NCBI GenBank assembly: GCA_001915545.1
Contig: MNQS01000021.1
Coordinates: forward strand, 124,001 to 188,000
Direction: 5' to 3'
Origin: Bacteroides sp. 43_108
GTDB taxonomy: Bacteria > Bacteroidota > Bacteroidia > Bacteroidales > Bacteroidaceae
DNA length: 64,000 bases
Each line of letters opens with the position of its first letter. Within the stretch, counting starts at the first letter, position 1. Position numbers and translations under genes: made by a program. The notes beneath the pieces are model-generated. The model made no database searches. It was not told where the DNA came from and was given only the letters and a program-made list of their open reading frames with translations. Positions 21,048 to 31,376 of the stretch are shown piece after piece.

Positions 21048-21081
21048 TACTTGAATGCAACACAAACGGAAACAAGGTTCT

Positions 21082-22461
21082 ATGGAAATGGGAAAAATGA
21101 AAGACGACATTGACTTCAGTTCAATGAAAGTATCACATCTGTTCGTAAAACTTTTCGTTCCGACATTGCTCGGAATGATTTCATCAGCTGTATTCATTAT
21201 TACAGATGGAATATTCGTGGGAAAAGGTATCGGAAGCAATGCTCTTGCAGCCGTCAACATAACCGCTCCGCTGTCTCTCATAAGTACCGGGATTGCGCTT
21301 ATGTTCGGTATAGGTGCTTCAGTAGTAGCATCTATACACCTCTCTCACGGCAAGCTCAAAAGTGCAAGAATAAACATTACACAATCACTTGCTGCATCAG
21401 CTCTAATCATAGCTGTTTATTCAGCTATACTGCTTTGGGACATAAACTCAACGGCATATTTCTTAGGATGCACGGAGCATCTTCTTCCGCTTGCTACAGA
21501 ATATATGAAATGGTTCGTTCCGTTTCTGATATTCTGTACTACATTAAGCACAGGAATGTTCTTCATCAGACTTGACGGATCGCCCAACTATGCAATGATG
21601 TGCAACATCATACCGGCAGTTATAAACATCATACTCGACTACGTATTTATTTTCATATTCCAATGGGGCATGTTCGGTGCCGCATTGGCCACAAGTCTGG
21701 GATACATAGCTGGAGCAATGATGATAATCCTTTACTTGTCTTCTTCCAGACATGCAGTCAGATTCATAAGGATAAAAGCCAGCATGAAAAGCATGATGCT
21801 CACTCTGCGCAACATTGGATACATGTGCAGACTAGGTGTATCATCATTTCTTTGCGAAACAGCCATTGCGGCAATAATGTTCATAGGCAATGCCACATTC
21901 ATCAAATATCTAGGCGAAGACGGTGTAGCGGCCTACAGCGTAGCATGCTATCTGCTACCAATAATATTCATGGTCTATAACGCTGTTGCACAATCTGCAC
22001 AGCCGATTCTAAGCTATAATTACGGTATAGGCGACAAGGAGCGCATACGCACAGCATTCAGAATATCCATGTCAACAGCCATTGCATGCGGAACGACAGT
22101 TTTCATTGCATTTATACTATTCGGAGGAAACATCGTGGCAATGTTCCTGACACCAGGAACCCAGGCATACAAAATTGCAGTTGAAGGCCTCCCGCTCTTC
22201 GGGTGCGGATTCATATTCTTCGGCATCAATATTGTTCTGACAGGATATCTTCAAAGTATGGAAAGAGACATTCCGGCAATGTGCATAACCATACTGCGCG
22301 GATATGTTCTGACCGCCATCTGCTTCACCCTGTTGCCTGCAATATGGGGCAGATACGGCATTTGGCTATCGGTACCAGCATCAGAAGCCATAACGTTCAT
22401 GTCTGCATCAGCTTTCTTCATGATAAGCAGAATGTGGAAGAAGCATGCAAGAATCGCTTAA
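21082..22461 (+). CDS. MATE family exporter, second copy
   Basis: 459 residues if started at ATG 21082; an upstream in-frame ATG at 21055 would add nine residues but falls right at the predicted transcript start. Twelve hydrophobic helices are present. LFVKLFVPTLLGMISSAVF, TDGIFVGKGIGSNALAAVNI and AQSAQPILSYNYGIGDKERI are MATE signatures. It is only distantly similar to the MATE protein at 18753, so the two are not a recent duplication. A Crp/Fnr regulator begins 35 bases after its stop and is probably co-transcribed, which suggests the exporter is part of that regulator's response. Substrate unknown. Confidence 0.85.
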   Translation: MEMGKMKDDIDFSSMKVSHLFVKLFVPTLLGMISSAVFIITDGIFVGKGIGSNALAAVNITAPLSLISTGIALMFGIGASVVASIHLSHGKLKSARINITQSLAASALIIAVYSAILLWDINSTAYFLGCTEHLLPLATEYMKWFVPFLIFCTTLSTGMFFIRLDGSPNYAMMCNIIPAVINIILDYVFIFIFQWGMFGAALATSLGYIAGAMMIILYLSSSRHAVRFIRIKASMKSMMLTLRNIGYMCRLGVSSFLCETAIAAIMFIGNATFIKYLGEDGVAAYSVACYLLPIIFMVYNAVAQSAQPILSYNYGIGDKERIRTAFRISMSTAIACGTTVFIAFILFGGNIVAMFLTPGTQAYKIAVEGLPLFGCGFIFFGINIVLTGYLQSMERDIPAMCITILRGYVLTAICFTLLPAIWGRYGIWLSVPASEAITFMSASAFFMISRMWKKHARIA

Positions 22462-22496
22462 TATTTACGTTATGACAAATAAGCGGAGGGAAAAGA

Positions 22497-23096
22497 ATGG
22501 AAAACAACAGCATACAAACAAGCAACATCACGGAGCTTTTCAGCTTAAAACACGGCATTGGAATAAAAGATGCTGAAGAACTTCTGGCAGTAATGGAAGA
22601 AGTTCACTACAGAAAAGGTGAAATTCTCATGCATGAAGGAGAAGTGTGCTCTTCTTTCTACATCATAAAAGACGGCCTTTGGAGAGGTTTCTACATGAGA
22701 GACGGCAATGATACATCACTATGGTTTGCCTATGAAGGTGAAACAATATTTTCCACCTCAGGATACATATCCAATAAACCTTCAATGGTATCAATTGAGG
22801 CGATGACAGACAGCACTCTCTACAAGATAAGTAAAAACGAGCTTGAGACTTTTTTCTGTTCGTCCATATCCAGAGCGAACATGGGAAGACATATTTTCGA
22901 AAAAGAGTTTCTGGCTATAGAAGAAAAACTAATAAACACAGGCTCACCACAAGCAAAAGAGCGCTATCTAAAGCTTCTTGAAAAGGACCCGGAACTGCTT
23001 AAGCATGTTCCACTTAAATACATTGCCTCCTACCTGTACGTCACACCGCAGTCATTGAGCCGAATTAGGGCCGATATTGCAAAAAATACAGACTAG
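22497..23096 (+). CDS. Crp/Fnr family transcriptional regulator
   Basis: 199 residues. The N-terminal cyclic-nucleotide-binding fold is seen in RKGEILMHEGEVCSSFYIIKDGLWRGFYMRDGNDTSLWFAYEGE, split around residues 38-90. The C-terminal helix-turn-helix is LKYIASYLYVTPQSLSRIRADI (about 172-193). This short form without a clear cAMP-binding Arg-Ser pair is widespread in Bacteroidota, so the ligand may not be a cyclic nucleotide. Position directly behind a MATE exporter suggests local regulation. It is followed by a bidirectional terminator. Target sites are not known. Confidence 0.85.
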   Translation: MENNSIQTSNITELFSLKHGIGIKDAEELLAVMEEVHYRKGEILMHEGEVCSSFYIIKDGLWRGFYMRDGNDTSLWFAYEGETIFSTSGYISNKPSMVSIEAMTDSTLYKISKNELETFFCSSISRANMGRHIFEKEFLAIEEKLINTGSPQAKERYLKLLEKDPELLKHVPLKYIASYLYVTPQSLSRIRADIAKNTD

Positions 23097-23132
23097 CCGG
23101 TCTAAAATTCTTCAAAATATTATATACCATGA

Positions 23133-23177
23133 AAAAAGAAAAGGAATAAGCCACTACGACTTATTCCTTTTCTTTTT
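23133..23177. terminator. Bidirectional terminator between the Crp-like gene and mutB
   Basis: An 18-bp perfect stem, A/G-rich arm 23133-23150 with T/C-rich arm 23160-23177. It is flanked by A on one side and T on the other, so it can serve both convergent units. Confidence 0.85.
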
Positions 23178-23239
23178 ATCTGTCATCCGTCAGTACAATC
23201 ATGTATCAAAACACGATTGCACCAACGAAAACATTTCTA

Positions 23240-25402
23240 TCAATCTTCGTTCAAGATCTTCATTATTTCACAAGCCGATCTTGCAACAGATGTACCAGGA
23301 CCGAATATTGCAACAACTCCAGCCTTATAGAGGAAGTCATAATCCTGAGCAGGGATAACACCTCCGGCAATTACGAGAATATCCTCACGACCAAGCTTCT
23401 TGAGCTCTTCGATAACCTGTGGAACAAGAGTCTTATGTCCAGCAGCCAAAGAACTTACTCCGAGTACATCTACGTCATTCTCTACAGCCTGACGTGCAGA
23501 TTCTGCCGGTGTCTGGAACAAAGGTCCCATGTCGACGTCAAAACCGCAGTCAGCATAACCTGTAGCACAAACCTTTGCACCTCTGTCGTGTCCGTCCTGA
23601 CCCATCTTTGCTATCATGATACGAGGACGGCGACCGTTCTTCTGAGCAAACTGCTCTGTCATCTGACAAGCAACCTCAAAGTCCTTGTCATGCTTGCTTT
23701 CTGATGAATACACGTTGCTTATAGTTCTAATTACAGCCTTATAACGTCCTACGACAGCTTCGCAGGCATCTGATATCTCACCCAAAGTACAACGTACTCC
23801 GGCAGCCTTCACAGCCAAATCAAGGAGGTTCTTCTCAGACTTCTTGCCGTCCTTGAATTCCTGTACACATGCTGTGATTTCAGCCAAAGCTTCCTTGCAC
23901 GCATTTTCGTCACGTGATGCACGCAATTTTGCCAAGTTCTCTTCCTGCTGCATACGTACAGCTGTATTGTCGACTTCAAGGATATCGATAGGATCCTCGT
24001 GGTCAAGACGATAACGGTTCACACCGACAATAGTCTGAGTACCTGAGTCGATACGAGCCTGAGTACGAGCCGCAGCTTCCTCGATTCTCATCTTAGGGAG
24101 TCCGGTCTCGATAGCCTTAGCCATACCGCCGAGCTTCTCGATTTCCTGAATATGTTCCCAAGCCTTGTGTACAATCTCGTTGGTCAGAGTCTCAAGATAG
24201 TAAGAACCTGCCCATGGATCGATTTCCTTGCAGACCTTTGTCTCGTTCTGGATATAAATCTGCGTATTGCGCGCGATTCTTGCCGAGAAGTCAGTAGGCA
24301 GAGCGATAGCCTCATCGAGCGAATTGGTGTGGAGTGACTGAGTGTGACCGAGCACAGCAGCCATGGCCTCAATACAAGTACGTCCGACATTGTTGAACGG
24401 ATCCTGCTCTGTGAGCGACCATCCTGAAGTCTGTGAGTGAGTACGCAAAGCCATTGACTTAGGATTCTTTGCACCGAAGCTCTTCACAATCTTAGCCCAA
24501 AGCAGACGTCCTGCACGCATCTTGGCAATCTCCATGAAGTGATTCATGCCGATAGCCCAGAAGAATGAAAGACGAGGTGCGAACGCATCGATATCGATTC
24601 CGGCATTGACACCTGCACGCAGATAGTCTATACCGTCTGCAAGCGTATAAGCCAGCTCGATGTCGGCTGTAGCACCAGCTTCCTGCATGTGGTATCCAGA
24701 GATAGATATAGAGTTGAACTTAGGCATCTTCTGAGAAGTATATTCGAAGATGTCTGCAATAATCTTCATTGAGAATGCAGGCGGATAGATGTAAGTATTG
24801 CGCACCATGAACTCCTTGAGGATATCGTTCTGAATTGTTCCGGCCATTTCCTCAAGCTTTGCACCCTGCTCCAATCCGGCGTTGATGTAGAACGCAAGAA
24901 TAGGAAGAACGGCACCGTTCATTGTCATTGATACAGACATCTTGTTGAGAGGTATACCTTCGAAAAGCACCTTCATGTTCTCAAGCGAGCAGATTGAAAC
25001 TCCAGCCTTACCGACATCGCCTACCACACGTTCGTTGTCAGGGTCATAACCACGGTGTGTAGGAAGGTCGAATGCGACAGAAAGTCCCTTCTGTCCGCTC
25101 GCAAGATTGCGGCGATAGAAAGCATTTGACTCCTCAGCCGTTGAGAATCCGGCGTACTGACGGATTGTCCACGGACGGAAAGGATACATCATCGAATACG
25201 GGCCGCGCAGATATGGAGGTATACCTGCTGTAAAGTCCAGATGTTCCATTCCTTCGAGATCCTCCTTAGTATAAACCGGCTGTATATCTATCTGCTCAGG
25301 CGTGCGCCAGTTGGCAGTAATGCCGTTTTCCTTCTGCCATTCCTGTCCGTTACGGGCATGAATGCCTGCATATATATCTATGTTGTTGAAATTCTGTCTC
25401 AT
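23240..25402 (-). CDS. mutB: Methylmalonyl-CoA mutase, large (catalytic) subunit
   Basis: 720 residues. The substrate-binding TIM barrel comes first ([20 protein letters not shown], about 75-95), followed by the C-terminal cobalamin-binding domain. The latter carries [10 protein letters not shown], with Asp603-Gly-His605-x-x-Gly608, the base-off/His-on motif that ligates B12 cobalt, and later VIAGGVIP and FGPGT. It interconverts succinyl-CoA and methylmalonyl-CoA, the step that leads to propionate in Bacteroidales. It overlaps the upstream mutA gene by four bases (ATGA), so translation is coupled. The MeaB chaperone is encoded at 58332, and an epimerase is not in the window. Confidence 0.95.
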   Translation of the reverse strand: MRQNFNNIDIYAGIHARNGQEWQKENGITANWRTPEQIDIQPVYTKEDLEGMEHLDFTAGIPPYLRGPYSMMYPFRPWTIRQYAGFSTAEESNAFYRRNLASGQKGLSVAFDLPTHRGYDPDNERVVGDVGKAGVSICSLENMKVLFEGIPLNKMSVSMTMNGAVLPILAFYINAGLEQGAKLEEMAGTIQNDILKEFMVRNTYIYPPAFSMKIIADIFEYTSQKMPKFNSISISGYHMQEAGATADIELAYTLADGIDYLRAGVNAGIDIDAFAPRLSFFWAIGMNHFMEIAKMRAGRLLWAKIVKSFGAKNPKSMALRTHSQTSGWSLTEQDPFNNVGRTCIEAMAAVLGHTQSLHTNSLDEAIALPTDFSARIARNTQIYIQNETKVCKEIDPWAGSYYLETLTNEIVHKAWEHIQEIEKLGGMAKAIETGLPKMRIEEAAARTQARIDSGTQTIVGVNRYRLDHEDPIDILEVDNTAVRMQQEENLAKLRASRDENACKEALAEITACVQEFKDGKKSEKNLLDLAVKAAGVRCTLGEISDACEAVVGRYKAVIRTISNVYSSESKHDKDFEVACQMTEQFAQKNGRRPRIMIAKMGQDGHDRGAKVCATGYADCGFDVDMGPLFQTPAESARQAVENDVDVLGVSSLAAGHKTLVPQVIEELKKLGREDILVIAGGVIPAQDYDFLYKAGVVAIFGPGTSVARSACEIMKILNED

Positions 25403-27261
25403 TTGATTCCCAATTTAGCGTTATACTCCTTCAATGTCTCCAGCTGATTGACCTTAACGTGTATGAAGTTCTCTATGCCTGCAGCCTTCAGTTCGTCAGA
25501 GCAAGCCGGTGCACCGGCAACAACAAACATAGCTCTGCCGTTGAGAGCCTTGAATGCAGGAATAGCATATTCAGCATACTCGTCGTCGCTTGAACATATA
25601 ACAACAATGTCAGCATTTGCCTTCACAGCAGCTTCTACACCCTCTTCCACTGTTGGGAATCCGAGATTGTCGATTACCTTATAACCGGCGCATGCAAGGA
25701 AGTTGCAAGAGAACTGTGCCCTAGCCTGACGCATTGCAAGATTTCCGATTGTAAGCATGAATGCCACCGGCTGCTTGCCACTGTTCTCAGTCTGCAGACG
25801 AAGTGCTTCGAATTCGCTTGCCATACGGTCCTTGTTGAGTGCAGTGATAGACGCCTCACCCTCATGGTGACCGCATCCGCACTTGCATCCGCATGTTGGA
25901 GCCTTTCCGTCGGCCTTCTCGTTGAAGTTAGGGAACTGATTTGTTCCAAGCATGAATTCACGACGCTTTGCGGCATTGGCATGTCTCTCTGCGTTGACAG
26001 CATTGACAGCCTCCTGAATCTTACCTTCCAAAGCCATAGCAAGGAATCCGCCGTTGTTTTCCACATCGAGGAACAGTTTCCATGCCTCGCGTGCGATAGC
26101 ATCAGTCAGATGCTCAACGTAGTACGAACCGCCGGCTACGTCGACAATCTTGTCGAAGTGAGCCTCTTCCTTCAAGAGAAGCTGCTGGTTGCGTGCAAGA
26201 CGCTCAGAGAATTCATCTGGAGTTTCATAAGGCTTGTCAAACGGAGTAACAACGATTGACTCCACGTTTGCAAGAGCTGCCGACATGGCTTCTGTCTGCG
26301 AACGGAGCAGGTTCACGTAGCTGTCATACATGGTCTGATTGTACTCTGTAGTTACAGCATTCACATACATCTTGCATGCGCAGTCGCACTTAGGACCATA
26401 CTGCTTTACGATGTTTGCCCAAAGCAGACGTCCTGCACGGAACTTGGCAATCTCCATGAAGTAGTTTTCAGAAACACCCATGTTGAATTTGATGCTCTTT
26501 GCTGCTGTATCCGGATCGATGCCTGCATCAACCATGTGCTGCATGTATTCATTACCCCATGCAAGAGCATATCCCAATTCCTGATAGATATATGCACCGG
26601 CATTGTTGAGCTGCATGCTGTTCACGTTTACGCATCTGTACTGCGGAAGATCTGCAAGAGCCTCAACCAGTGGTTTGAGATTCTCGAGAACGCGCGAAAC
26701 ATCTTTGCCCTTTACAAGAATCTTCTCAATAGGGTCAAAGTTGACAGAACCTACCATCTTCGACATGTCCTTGCCGCTCTTGCGGAAGTATGAAACCAGA
26801 CTGTTGGCAAGTTCAACGCTGTGGCACTGGCATGTCTGGAAGTTCAGTTCAACACATTCAGGGCAGATGCCGTCGAGAAGCTTTGCAATGTCAGCCTCGC
26901 TTACCTTGTCGGAAGGAAGACGGAATCCAAGCGAATCGATACCCTTGTTGAGGATGTCGAGAGCCTTTGCGTTTGCTTCTGCAATATCGTCAACAACAAT
27001 ATCCTGACGAACGTACCACAAGTTGTTGTCCTTCTTGTTGCCGCGAACAAACGGATATTCGCCAGGGAGCGAATCAACAGCCTTCAAATCCTTAAGATCT
27101 TCTCTGCGATAGAAAGGCTGAACCTTAAATCCTTCATTGGTTCTCCAAACCAATTTCTTCTCAAAGTCGGCACCCTTAAGGTCCACCTGGATCTTATCGA
27201 GCCACTCCTGTGTGGTCGGTGATGCGAACTCTGAGAAAAGTTTTTCTCTACTATTTGCCAT
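25399..27261 (-). CDS. mutA: Methylmalonyl-CoA mutase, small subunit
   Basis: 620 residues, homologous in layout to MutB but without the DxHxxG cobalt-ligating motif in its C-terminal domain (here [17 protein letters not shown]), as expected of the non-catalytic partner. The barrel parts [17 protein letters not shown] and the C-terminal Rossmann-like domain are intact. Between them is a short insert with Cys457, Cys459, Cys461 and Cys463 in alternating CxCxCxC order, followed by a His-His pair (465-466). It looks able to bind metal. The gene is first in the mutA-mutB operon, with a -7 element about 50 bases upstream. Confidence 0.93.
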   Translation of the reverse strand: MANSREKLFSEFASPTTQEWLDKIQVDLKGADFEKKLVWRTNEGFKVQPFYRREDLKDLKAVDSLPGEYPFVRGNKKDNNLWYVRQDIVVDDIAEANAKALDILNKGIDSLGFRLPSDKVSEADIAKLLDGICPECVELNFQTCQCHSVELANSLVSYFRKSGKDMSKMVGSVNFDPIEKILVKGKDVSRVLENLKPLVEALADLPQYRCVNVNSMQLNNAGAYIYQELGYALAWGNEYMQHMVDAGIDPDTAAKSIKFNMGVSENYFMEIAKFRAGRLLWANIVKQYGPKCDCACKMYVNAVTTEYNQTMYDSYVNLLRSQTEAMSAALANVESIVVTPFDKPYETPDEFSERLARNQQLLLKEEAHFDKIVDVAGGSYYVEHLTDAIAREAWKLFLDVENNGGFLAMALEGKIQEAVNAVNAERHANAAKRREFMLGTNQFPNFNEKADGKAPTCGCKCGCGHHEGEASITALNKDRMASEFEALRLQTENSGKQPVAFMLTIGNLAMRQARAQFSCNFLACAGYKVIDNLGFPTVEEGVEAAVKANADIVVICSSDDEYAEYAIPAFKALNGRAMFVVAGAPACSDELKAAGIENFIHVKVNQLETLKEYNAKLGIK

Positions 27262-27310
27262 TGTCTATATTTAAAAGTTCTACATTATATAAGTATATGT
27301 TCTTAAAGGC

Positions 27311-27318
27311 AAAGTTAA
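27311..27318 (-). promoter_or_regulatory. -7 element of the mutAB operon
   Basis: On the minus strand TAACTTTG (27318 to 27311), followed by C, lies 50 bases before the mutA ATG. A -33 TTG at the usual spacing is not evident. Confidence 0.5.
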
Positions 27319-27439
27319 GATTTTAATGCAATATTAGCCACTACTGTCATGTCTTTTTTAGCTGTATTGCAGGCAGAAACGACAAAAAGCACATTTAAGG
27401 CACCAATATAATATGCCTGCCGTAGTGCAACGACATTTG

Positions 27440-27494
27440 CGAGCGCCCGAAAAAACACCTGCGAGTGCTCGAAAACCAAATTCCGAGCGCCCGT
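27440..27494 (+). repeat. Phased 22-bp repeat array, locus B (3 units)
   Basis: Unit starts at 27440, 27462 and 27484, exactly 22 bp apart. Cores are CGAGCGCCCG, CGAGTGCTCG and CGAGCGCCCG; spacers are AT-rich and unrelated apart from A-runs. A degenerate fourth unit (CGTAGTGCA near 27421) may precede them. The array lies between the divergent mutA and transporter genes, ending 73 bases before the transporter -7 element at 27566. TTCCGAGCGCCCGTAAT at 27482 is identical to the last unit of locus A. Confidence 0.8.
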
Positions 27495-27565
27495 AATATC
27501 CGTTATGGGCATCAAATTGGCAAATATTTGACATACATGTATATAATAATTTGGAAAATAAGCCG

Positions 27566-27574
27566 TAACTTTGC
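27566..27574 (+). promoter_or_regulatory. -7 element of the AspT/YidE-like transporter gene
   Basis: TAACTTTGC at 27566-27574 gives a start near 27580. It overlaps the alternative upstream start codon region at 27571, which rules that out and supports ATG 27619. Confidence 0.55.
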
Positions 27575-27618
27575 AGGCCGTTAAGAAAACGGCAATAAAA
27601 AATCAATGGGTTATATTT

Positions 27619-29331
27619 ATGGAATGGTTATACAATCTATTTACCGACGGAAGCACAGTGGCACATATAGTGTTGCTTTACTCAATGGTCATATCGGCCG
27701 GCGTGCTTCTTGGAAAACTTAAATTCGGAGGTGTATCCCTGGGAGTTACATTTGTGCTGTTCGTGGGAATCCTAGCAGGACACCTGCTCAACAACAACGG
27801 AATCACGGAAAACACACAAATCATCAATTTTGTCCAGGATTTCGGACTTATTCTGTTTGTCTATTCTATCGGTCTTCAGGTAGGACCATCGTTCTTCACA
27901 TCCTTCAAGCAGGGAGGAATCAAGATGAACATAATAGCGGCAGGAATAATTTTCCTGAACATAGCCGTGATGCTGGCAATTTACTATGGATTCATGGACA
28001 CCAGCAATCCGACAACTCTTCCTATGATGGTGGGCGTTCTCTGCGGAGCAGTTACCAACACACCAGGTCTCGGTGCGGCCAATGCGGCACTCGAGCAGAT
28101 ATCTGCACAGCATCCAGACTACTTCAACGGAAGCATACCTGAAATTGCCAACGGATACGCATGTGCATATCCTCTCGGAGTTATCGGAATTATCGGTTCT
28201 ATCATAATAATCCGATACATTTTCAAGGTAAACATGAAGAAGGAAGAGGCTGACTTCAACGAACAGAACGGCAACAATGCAGCTATGAAGCCTCATCTCA
28301 TGCATCTGGAAGTGATGAATCCGGCTCTTGACGGCAAGACAATACTTCAGGTAAGAAAGTATCTGGGACGCAACTTCGTATGTTCCAGAAGCTTGCACAA
28401 CGGACACGTGACACTCCCGAATAAAGACACAAAGCTCTTCATCGGCGACCAGCTCTACATTGTCTGTGCTGAGGAAGATGCAGATGCCATCATAACATTC
28501 ATCGGTAAGACTGTCACTGTCGACTGGGATCATCAGGACGTGCCGATGTCGTCAAAAAAGATCTTGGTTACCAAAGACAAGGTCAACGGAAAAACTCTCG
28601 GAAGCCTTCACCCGAGCAGTATGTACGGTGTAAACGTCACACGCCTTTTCCGCTCAGGAATTGAAGTCTTTGCACATCCAAATGTACATCTTCAAGTTGG
28701 TGACCGCCTCGCAGTTGTAGGACCGGAAGATGCAGTAAACCGATTTGCCGACAAACTTGGCAACCAGCAGAACAGACTTGACAAACCGAACCTGCTCACC
28801 ATATTCTTCGGAATTCTGGTAGGTATTATCTTCGGAAGCCTCCCATTCAGCATTCCAGGAATGTCAATGCCGGTCAAGCTCGGACTTGCAGGCGGACCGC
28901 TCGTGATTGCAATCCTCGTAGGCCGATTCGGATTCAAGCTCAAATTGGTGGCATATACCACAAACAGCGCCAGCCTTATGATCCGCGATATCGGTCTTGT
29001 ACTCTTCCTTGCAAGCGTCGGCATCAAAGCAGGTGGAAACTTCCTTGAGACTGTAGCAAACGGCGGACTCATGTATGTATGGTACGGATTCCTTATAACC
29101 TTCATACCTCTGATTGTAATGGGTGTGATTGCAAGAATATTCTACAAGGAAAACTACCTTCTGCTCATAGGTATAATCTCTGGTGCTACAACAGACCCAC
29201 CAGCATTGGCATATTCAACTGCATCCGTAGGAAACGACATTCCGTCTGTGGGATATTCGACTGTATACCCGCTCTCAATGTTCCTGCGAATCATAACAGC
29301 TCAGATTCTCATACTCCTGATCTGTTCATAA
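27619..29331 (+). CDS. Aspartate:alanine exchanger (AspT/YidE) family transporter
   Basis: 570 residues from ATG 27619. Two hydrophobic blocks of about five to six helices each (1-190 and 395-570) show the AspT/YidE duplication: [20 protein letters not shown] with [17 protein letters not shown] in the first, and [19 protein letters not shown] in the second. Between them lie two TrkA-C-like cytosolic domains (about 220-310 and 315-390) with [16 protein letters not shown] and [15 protein letters not shown], which may sense ligands. Family members exchange small carboxylates or amino acids. It is monocistronic, with a repeat array upstream and a hairpin behind. Substrate is not determined. Confidence 0.85.
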   Translation: MEWLYNLFTDGSTVAHIVLLYSMVISAGVLLGKLKFGGVSLGVTFVLFVGILAGHLLNNNGITENTQIINFVQDFGLILFVYSIGLQVGPSFFTSFKQGGIKMNIIAAGIIFLNIAVMLAIYYGFMDTSNPTTLPMMVGVLCGAVTNTPGLGAANAALEQISAQHPDYFNGSIPEIANGYACAYPLGVIGIIGSIIIIRYIFKVNMKKEEADFNEQNGNNAAMKPHLMHLEVMNPALDGKTILQVRKYLGRNFVCSRSLHNGHVTLPNKDTKLFIGDQLYIVCAEEDADAIITFIGKTVTVDWDHQDVPMSSKKILVTKDKVNGKTLGSLHPSSMYGVNVTRLFRSGIEVFAHPNVHLQVGDRLAVVGPEDAVNRFADKLGNQQNRLDKPNLLTIFFGILVGIIFGSLPFSIPGMSMPVKLGLAGGPLVIAILVGRFGFKLKLVAYTTNSASLMIRDIGLVLFLASVGIKAGGNFLETVANGGLMYVWYGFLITFIPLIVMGVIARIFYKENYLLLIGIISGATTDPPALAYSTASVGNDIPSVGYSTVYPLSMFLRIITAQILILLICS

Positions 29332-29409
29332 CACAAAAAGAATGCATAAAGTGCCGTTTCCTGAAAATTTAAAGAATAAGGAACAAGGCAATACACTTAC
29401 AGCATAAAC

Positions 29410-29460
29410 ATGCAGAAAGAAGCCAACCGCGAAAACACGCAGATTGACTTCTTTCTGCAT
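29410..29460 (+). terminator. Hairpin after the transporter gene
   Basis: ATGCAGAAAGAAG (29410-29422) pairs with its complement at 29448-29460. The following bases (TATTGATAAA) form only a weak T-tract. Confidence 0.6.
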
Positions 29461-29507
29461 TATTGATAAACGGGTGCACATGCACCGAAAAATTATAGAA
29501 CACAATA

Positions 29508-30221
29508 ATGGAAGGAATCATCAATACAGTAGAGAAACTGCTGAGTTCCAACATGTATCCGGAACTTTCAGCCTTGCTTATAGGACTGGCGGTAGCTCTT
29601 AATCCATGTCAGCTGGCAATAAATATATCCGCACTTACATACATCAGCAAAGACAACGCAGATGGAAAGACATTGGTAAGCAAAGGCATCATATATGCTG
29701 CAGGAAGAACCGTGACATATATAGCAATGGCATGGATACTGTTGATGGTACTTAAAATGTCAGAATTCGGCATAAGTCTCACACAAAGCATATTGAGCAA
29801 GGCCGAAATCATACTTCCTCCAGTTCTTATTGCAGTAGGCATTTTCCTCATTTTCCGCGCCCTGCATACACACAAGCACAGCGATGAATGCCATAATTGC
29901 GGAAACATCATCCGAAGCAGCGGTTCCAGAGGAACGTTTGTGCTAGGGATGATGCTAGCATTGGCCTTCTGTCCGGAAAGCGGTCTGTTCTATTTCGGAA
30001 TGATGCTGCCTCTGTCTGCAGCTTCAGAAAACAGCTGGCTGATACCTGTGTGCTTTGCCGTTGCAGCATCTGTTCCGGTAATGATACTGTCAGTTCTCAT
30101 ATCGGGGGCTATGTCTAAGGCACGCTCATTTGAAAACCGTTTCAAACACTTCCAGCAATGGCTAAACGGTATCGTCGGAGTGATATTTATCGTGATTGCA
30201 GTTCTGATTCTGTCTGAATGA
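29508..30221 (+). CDS. CcdA/DsbD-like membrane permease, ArsG-family aromatic arsenical transporter-like
   Basis: 237 residues with about six membrane helices. LIGLAVALNPCQLAINISAL (about 24-43) has the Asn-Pro-Cys signature of the CcdA/DsbD transmembrane family, and MMLALAFCPESGLFYFGMM carries a second Cys-Pro in a later helix. The pair fits a thiol relay. A His/Cys-rich loop between helices (HTHKHSDECHNCG) looks metal-binding. In Bacteroides the group is often labelled ArsG-family permease; that name is by similarity only and no arsenic genes are adjacent. It is convergent with the acetyltransferase gene. Confidence 0.65.
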   Translation: MEGIINTVEKLLSSNMYPELSALLIGLAVALNPCQLAINISALTYISKDNADGKTLVSKGIIYAAGRTVTYIAMAWILLMVLKMSEFGISLTQSILSKAEIILPPVLIAVGIFLIFRALHTHKHSDECHNCGNIIRSSGSRGTFVLGMMLALAFCPESGLFYFGMMLPLSAASENSWLIPVCFAVAASVPVMILSVLISGAMSKARSFENRFKHFQQWLNGIVGVIFIVIAVLILSE

Positions 30222-30240
30222 CATCATCAGATCTTACAAC

Positions 30241-31266
30241 TTAGGCATTGCATGTATACATGTGCGTTGCATAAGGAGTACCTCCAAGGTCCAGCTTATA
30301 CTTTTCATCGCCTCTTGACAAATCTATCACCCTAATGCTGGTTTCCTCAATAAGACGTTTCATTGTTTCCAATATCATCACATATCCAGGAGAATAGAAA
30401 CCGTAGTCTGAATCTATGGCCAAACGAGGAACAACAACACGATGTGCCTGTTTATCCACAAATCCGCTCATGAAACTTACAGCCTTTCCATTTAAATACA
30501 AAACAGAATGGAAAGAATTGCCGTCATTTCTCAACGATACGGAATCGTGCAATATACGTCTGTACTTCATTCTTATAACAAAATCCAACGGCAAATGCAT
30601 AAGGTTCTTGTGCTTGGAATATTTCAGTTTCTGTCTTCTGATATAAATATTCATTATATCTCTACCAACCTGATTATCCATAATGTTGGTTCCGATATAC
30701 ACTTTAAGTTCATACGCCATAGAGTCACGCTTCATACGGTTGTATGCTGTACGTATGTTCTGACGTACAGAAGAGGATAAGCCCTTGACATGTGCCTCAA
30801 CATCATCGCCGTAGCAAATCTTCACACACGGAGTTTCGCGTACTGACGAAATATATCCAAGTTCACTCAATATTTTCGTCAGGCAACTGTTCGCAAAGAT
30901 ACGTCTGAACATGATTTTTTCTCCAAGCTTCTCCATGAACAGTGAAACACACTTTTTACGTACTTCGTAAGAAGCTTCAGGCGCAAAAAGAAAGTCAGCT
31001 TCACCGCATCCTCTTACATCACCAAGCATCTTATAAGCTCTAGTGCAGACATTGCGCTTAAGCGGAGCTATCATCAATATTTCACCGTTCTCGTTTTCCA
31101 CCGTTGCAATTACAGCATTGTAACGCCAGACAAAAAAGCGTATCTGCCTGTATATCGACTTCATGTAGTCAAAATACAAGAAAGGAGAAAACGACGATTT
31201 CATTTCCCATTCTCTCCATGTTCGCTCAATCTGCTCAGACAGACGCGAACAAAACTTTACCACCAT
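30241..31266 (-). CDS. GNAT/BioF2-like acetyltransferase
   Basis: About 341 residues from ATG 31266, directly preceded by AGAGGG; a GTG at 31299 would add 11 residues. The protein has the layout of the BioF2/CelD-type GNAT fold: an N-terminal half with ENGEILMIAPLKRN, and a C-terminal half with VLYLNGKAVSFMSGFVD, YGFYSPGYVMILETMKRLIE and IDLSRGDEKYKLDLG. Those motifs place acyl or aminoacyl groups on small molecules or envelope polymers in known relatives. It follows rfbB on the same strand but a terminator lies between. Substrate unknown. Confidence 0.7.
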   Translation of the reverse strand: MVVKFCSRLSEQIERTWREWEMKSSFSPFLYFDYMKSIYRQIRFFVWRYNAVIATVENENGEILMIAPLKRNVCTRAYKMLGDVRGCGEADFLFAPEASYEVRKKCVSLFMEKLGEKIMFRRIFANSCLTKILSELGYISSVRETPCVKICYGDDVEAHVKGLSSSVRQNIRTAYNRMKRDSMAYELKVYIGTNIMDNQVGRDIMNIYIRRQKLKYSKHKNLMHLPLDFVIRMKYRRILHDSVSLRNDGNSFHSVLYLNGKAVSFMSGFVDKQAHRVVVPRLAIDSDYGFYSPGYVMILETMKRLIEETSIRVIDLSRGDEKYKLDLGGTPYATHMYTCNA

Positions 31267-31307
31267 CCCTCTACTTTTTAAATATGTTGTAATAAGCACT
31301 AAAAAAG

Positions 31308-31353
31308 CCGTTGGAAAAGCCTCAGTCAGCGACTTTTCACAAACGGCATAAAA
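31308..31353 (-). terminator. Intrinsic terminator of rfbB (minus strand)
   Basis: GCCGTT-GGAAAAG (from 31312) pairs with CTTTTC-ACAA-ACGGC (to 31348) with small bulges. On the minus strand the hairpin runs into six T. Confidence 0.75.
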
Positions 31354-31376
31354 GAATTATTTATCTAAAGACAAAT

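Noticed and set aside
29508..30221. Arsenic resistance locus
   Set aside because: Only the permease-like gene is present; no arsR, arsB, arsM or arsC beside it.
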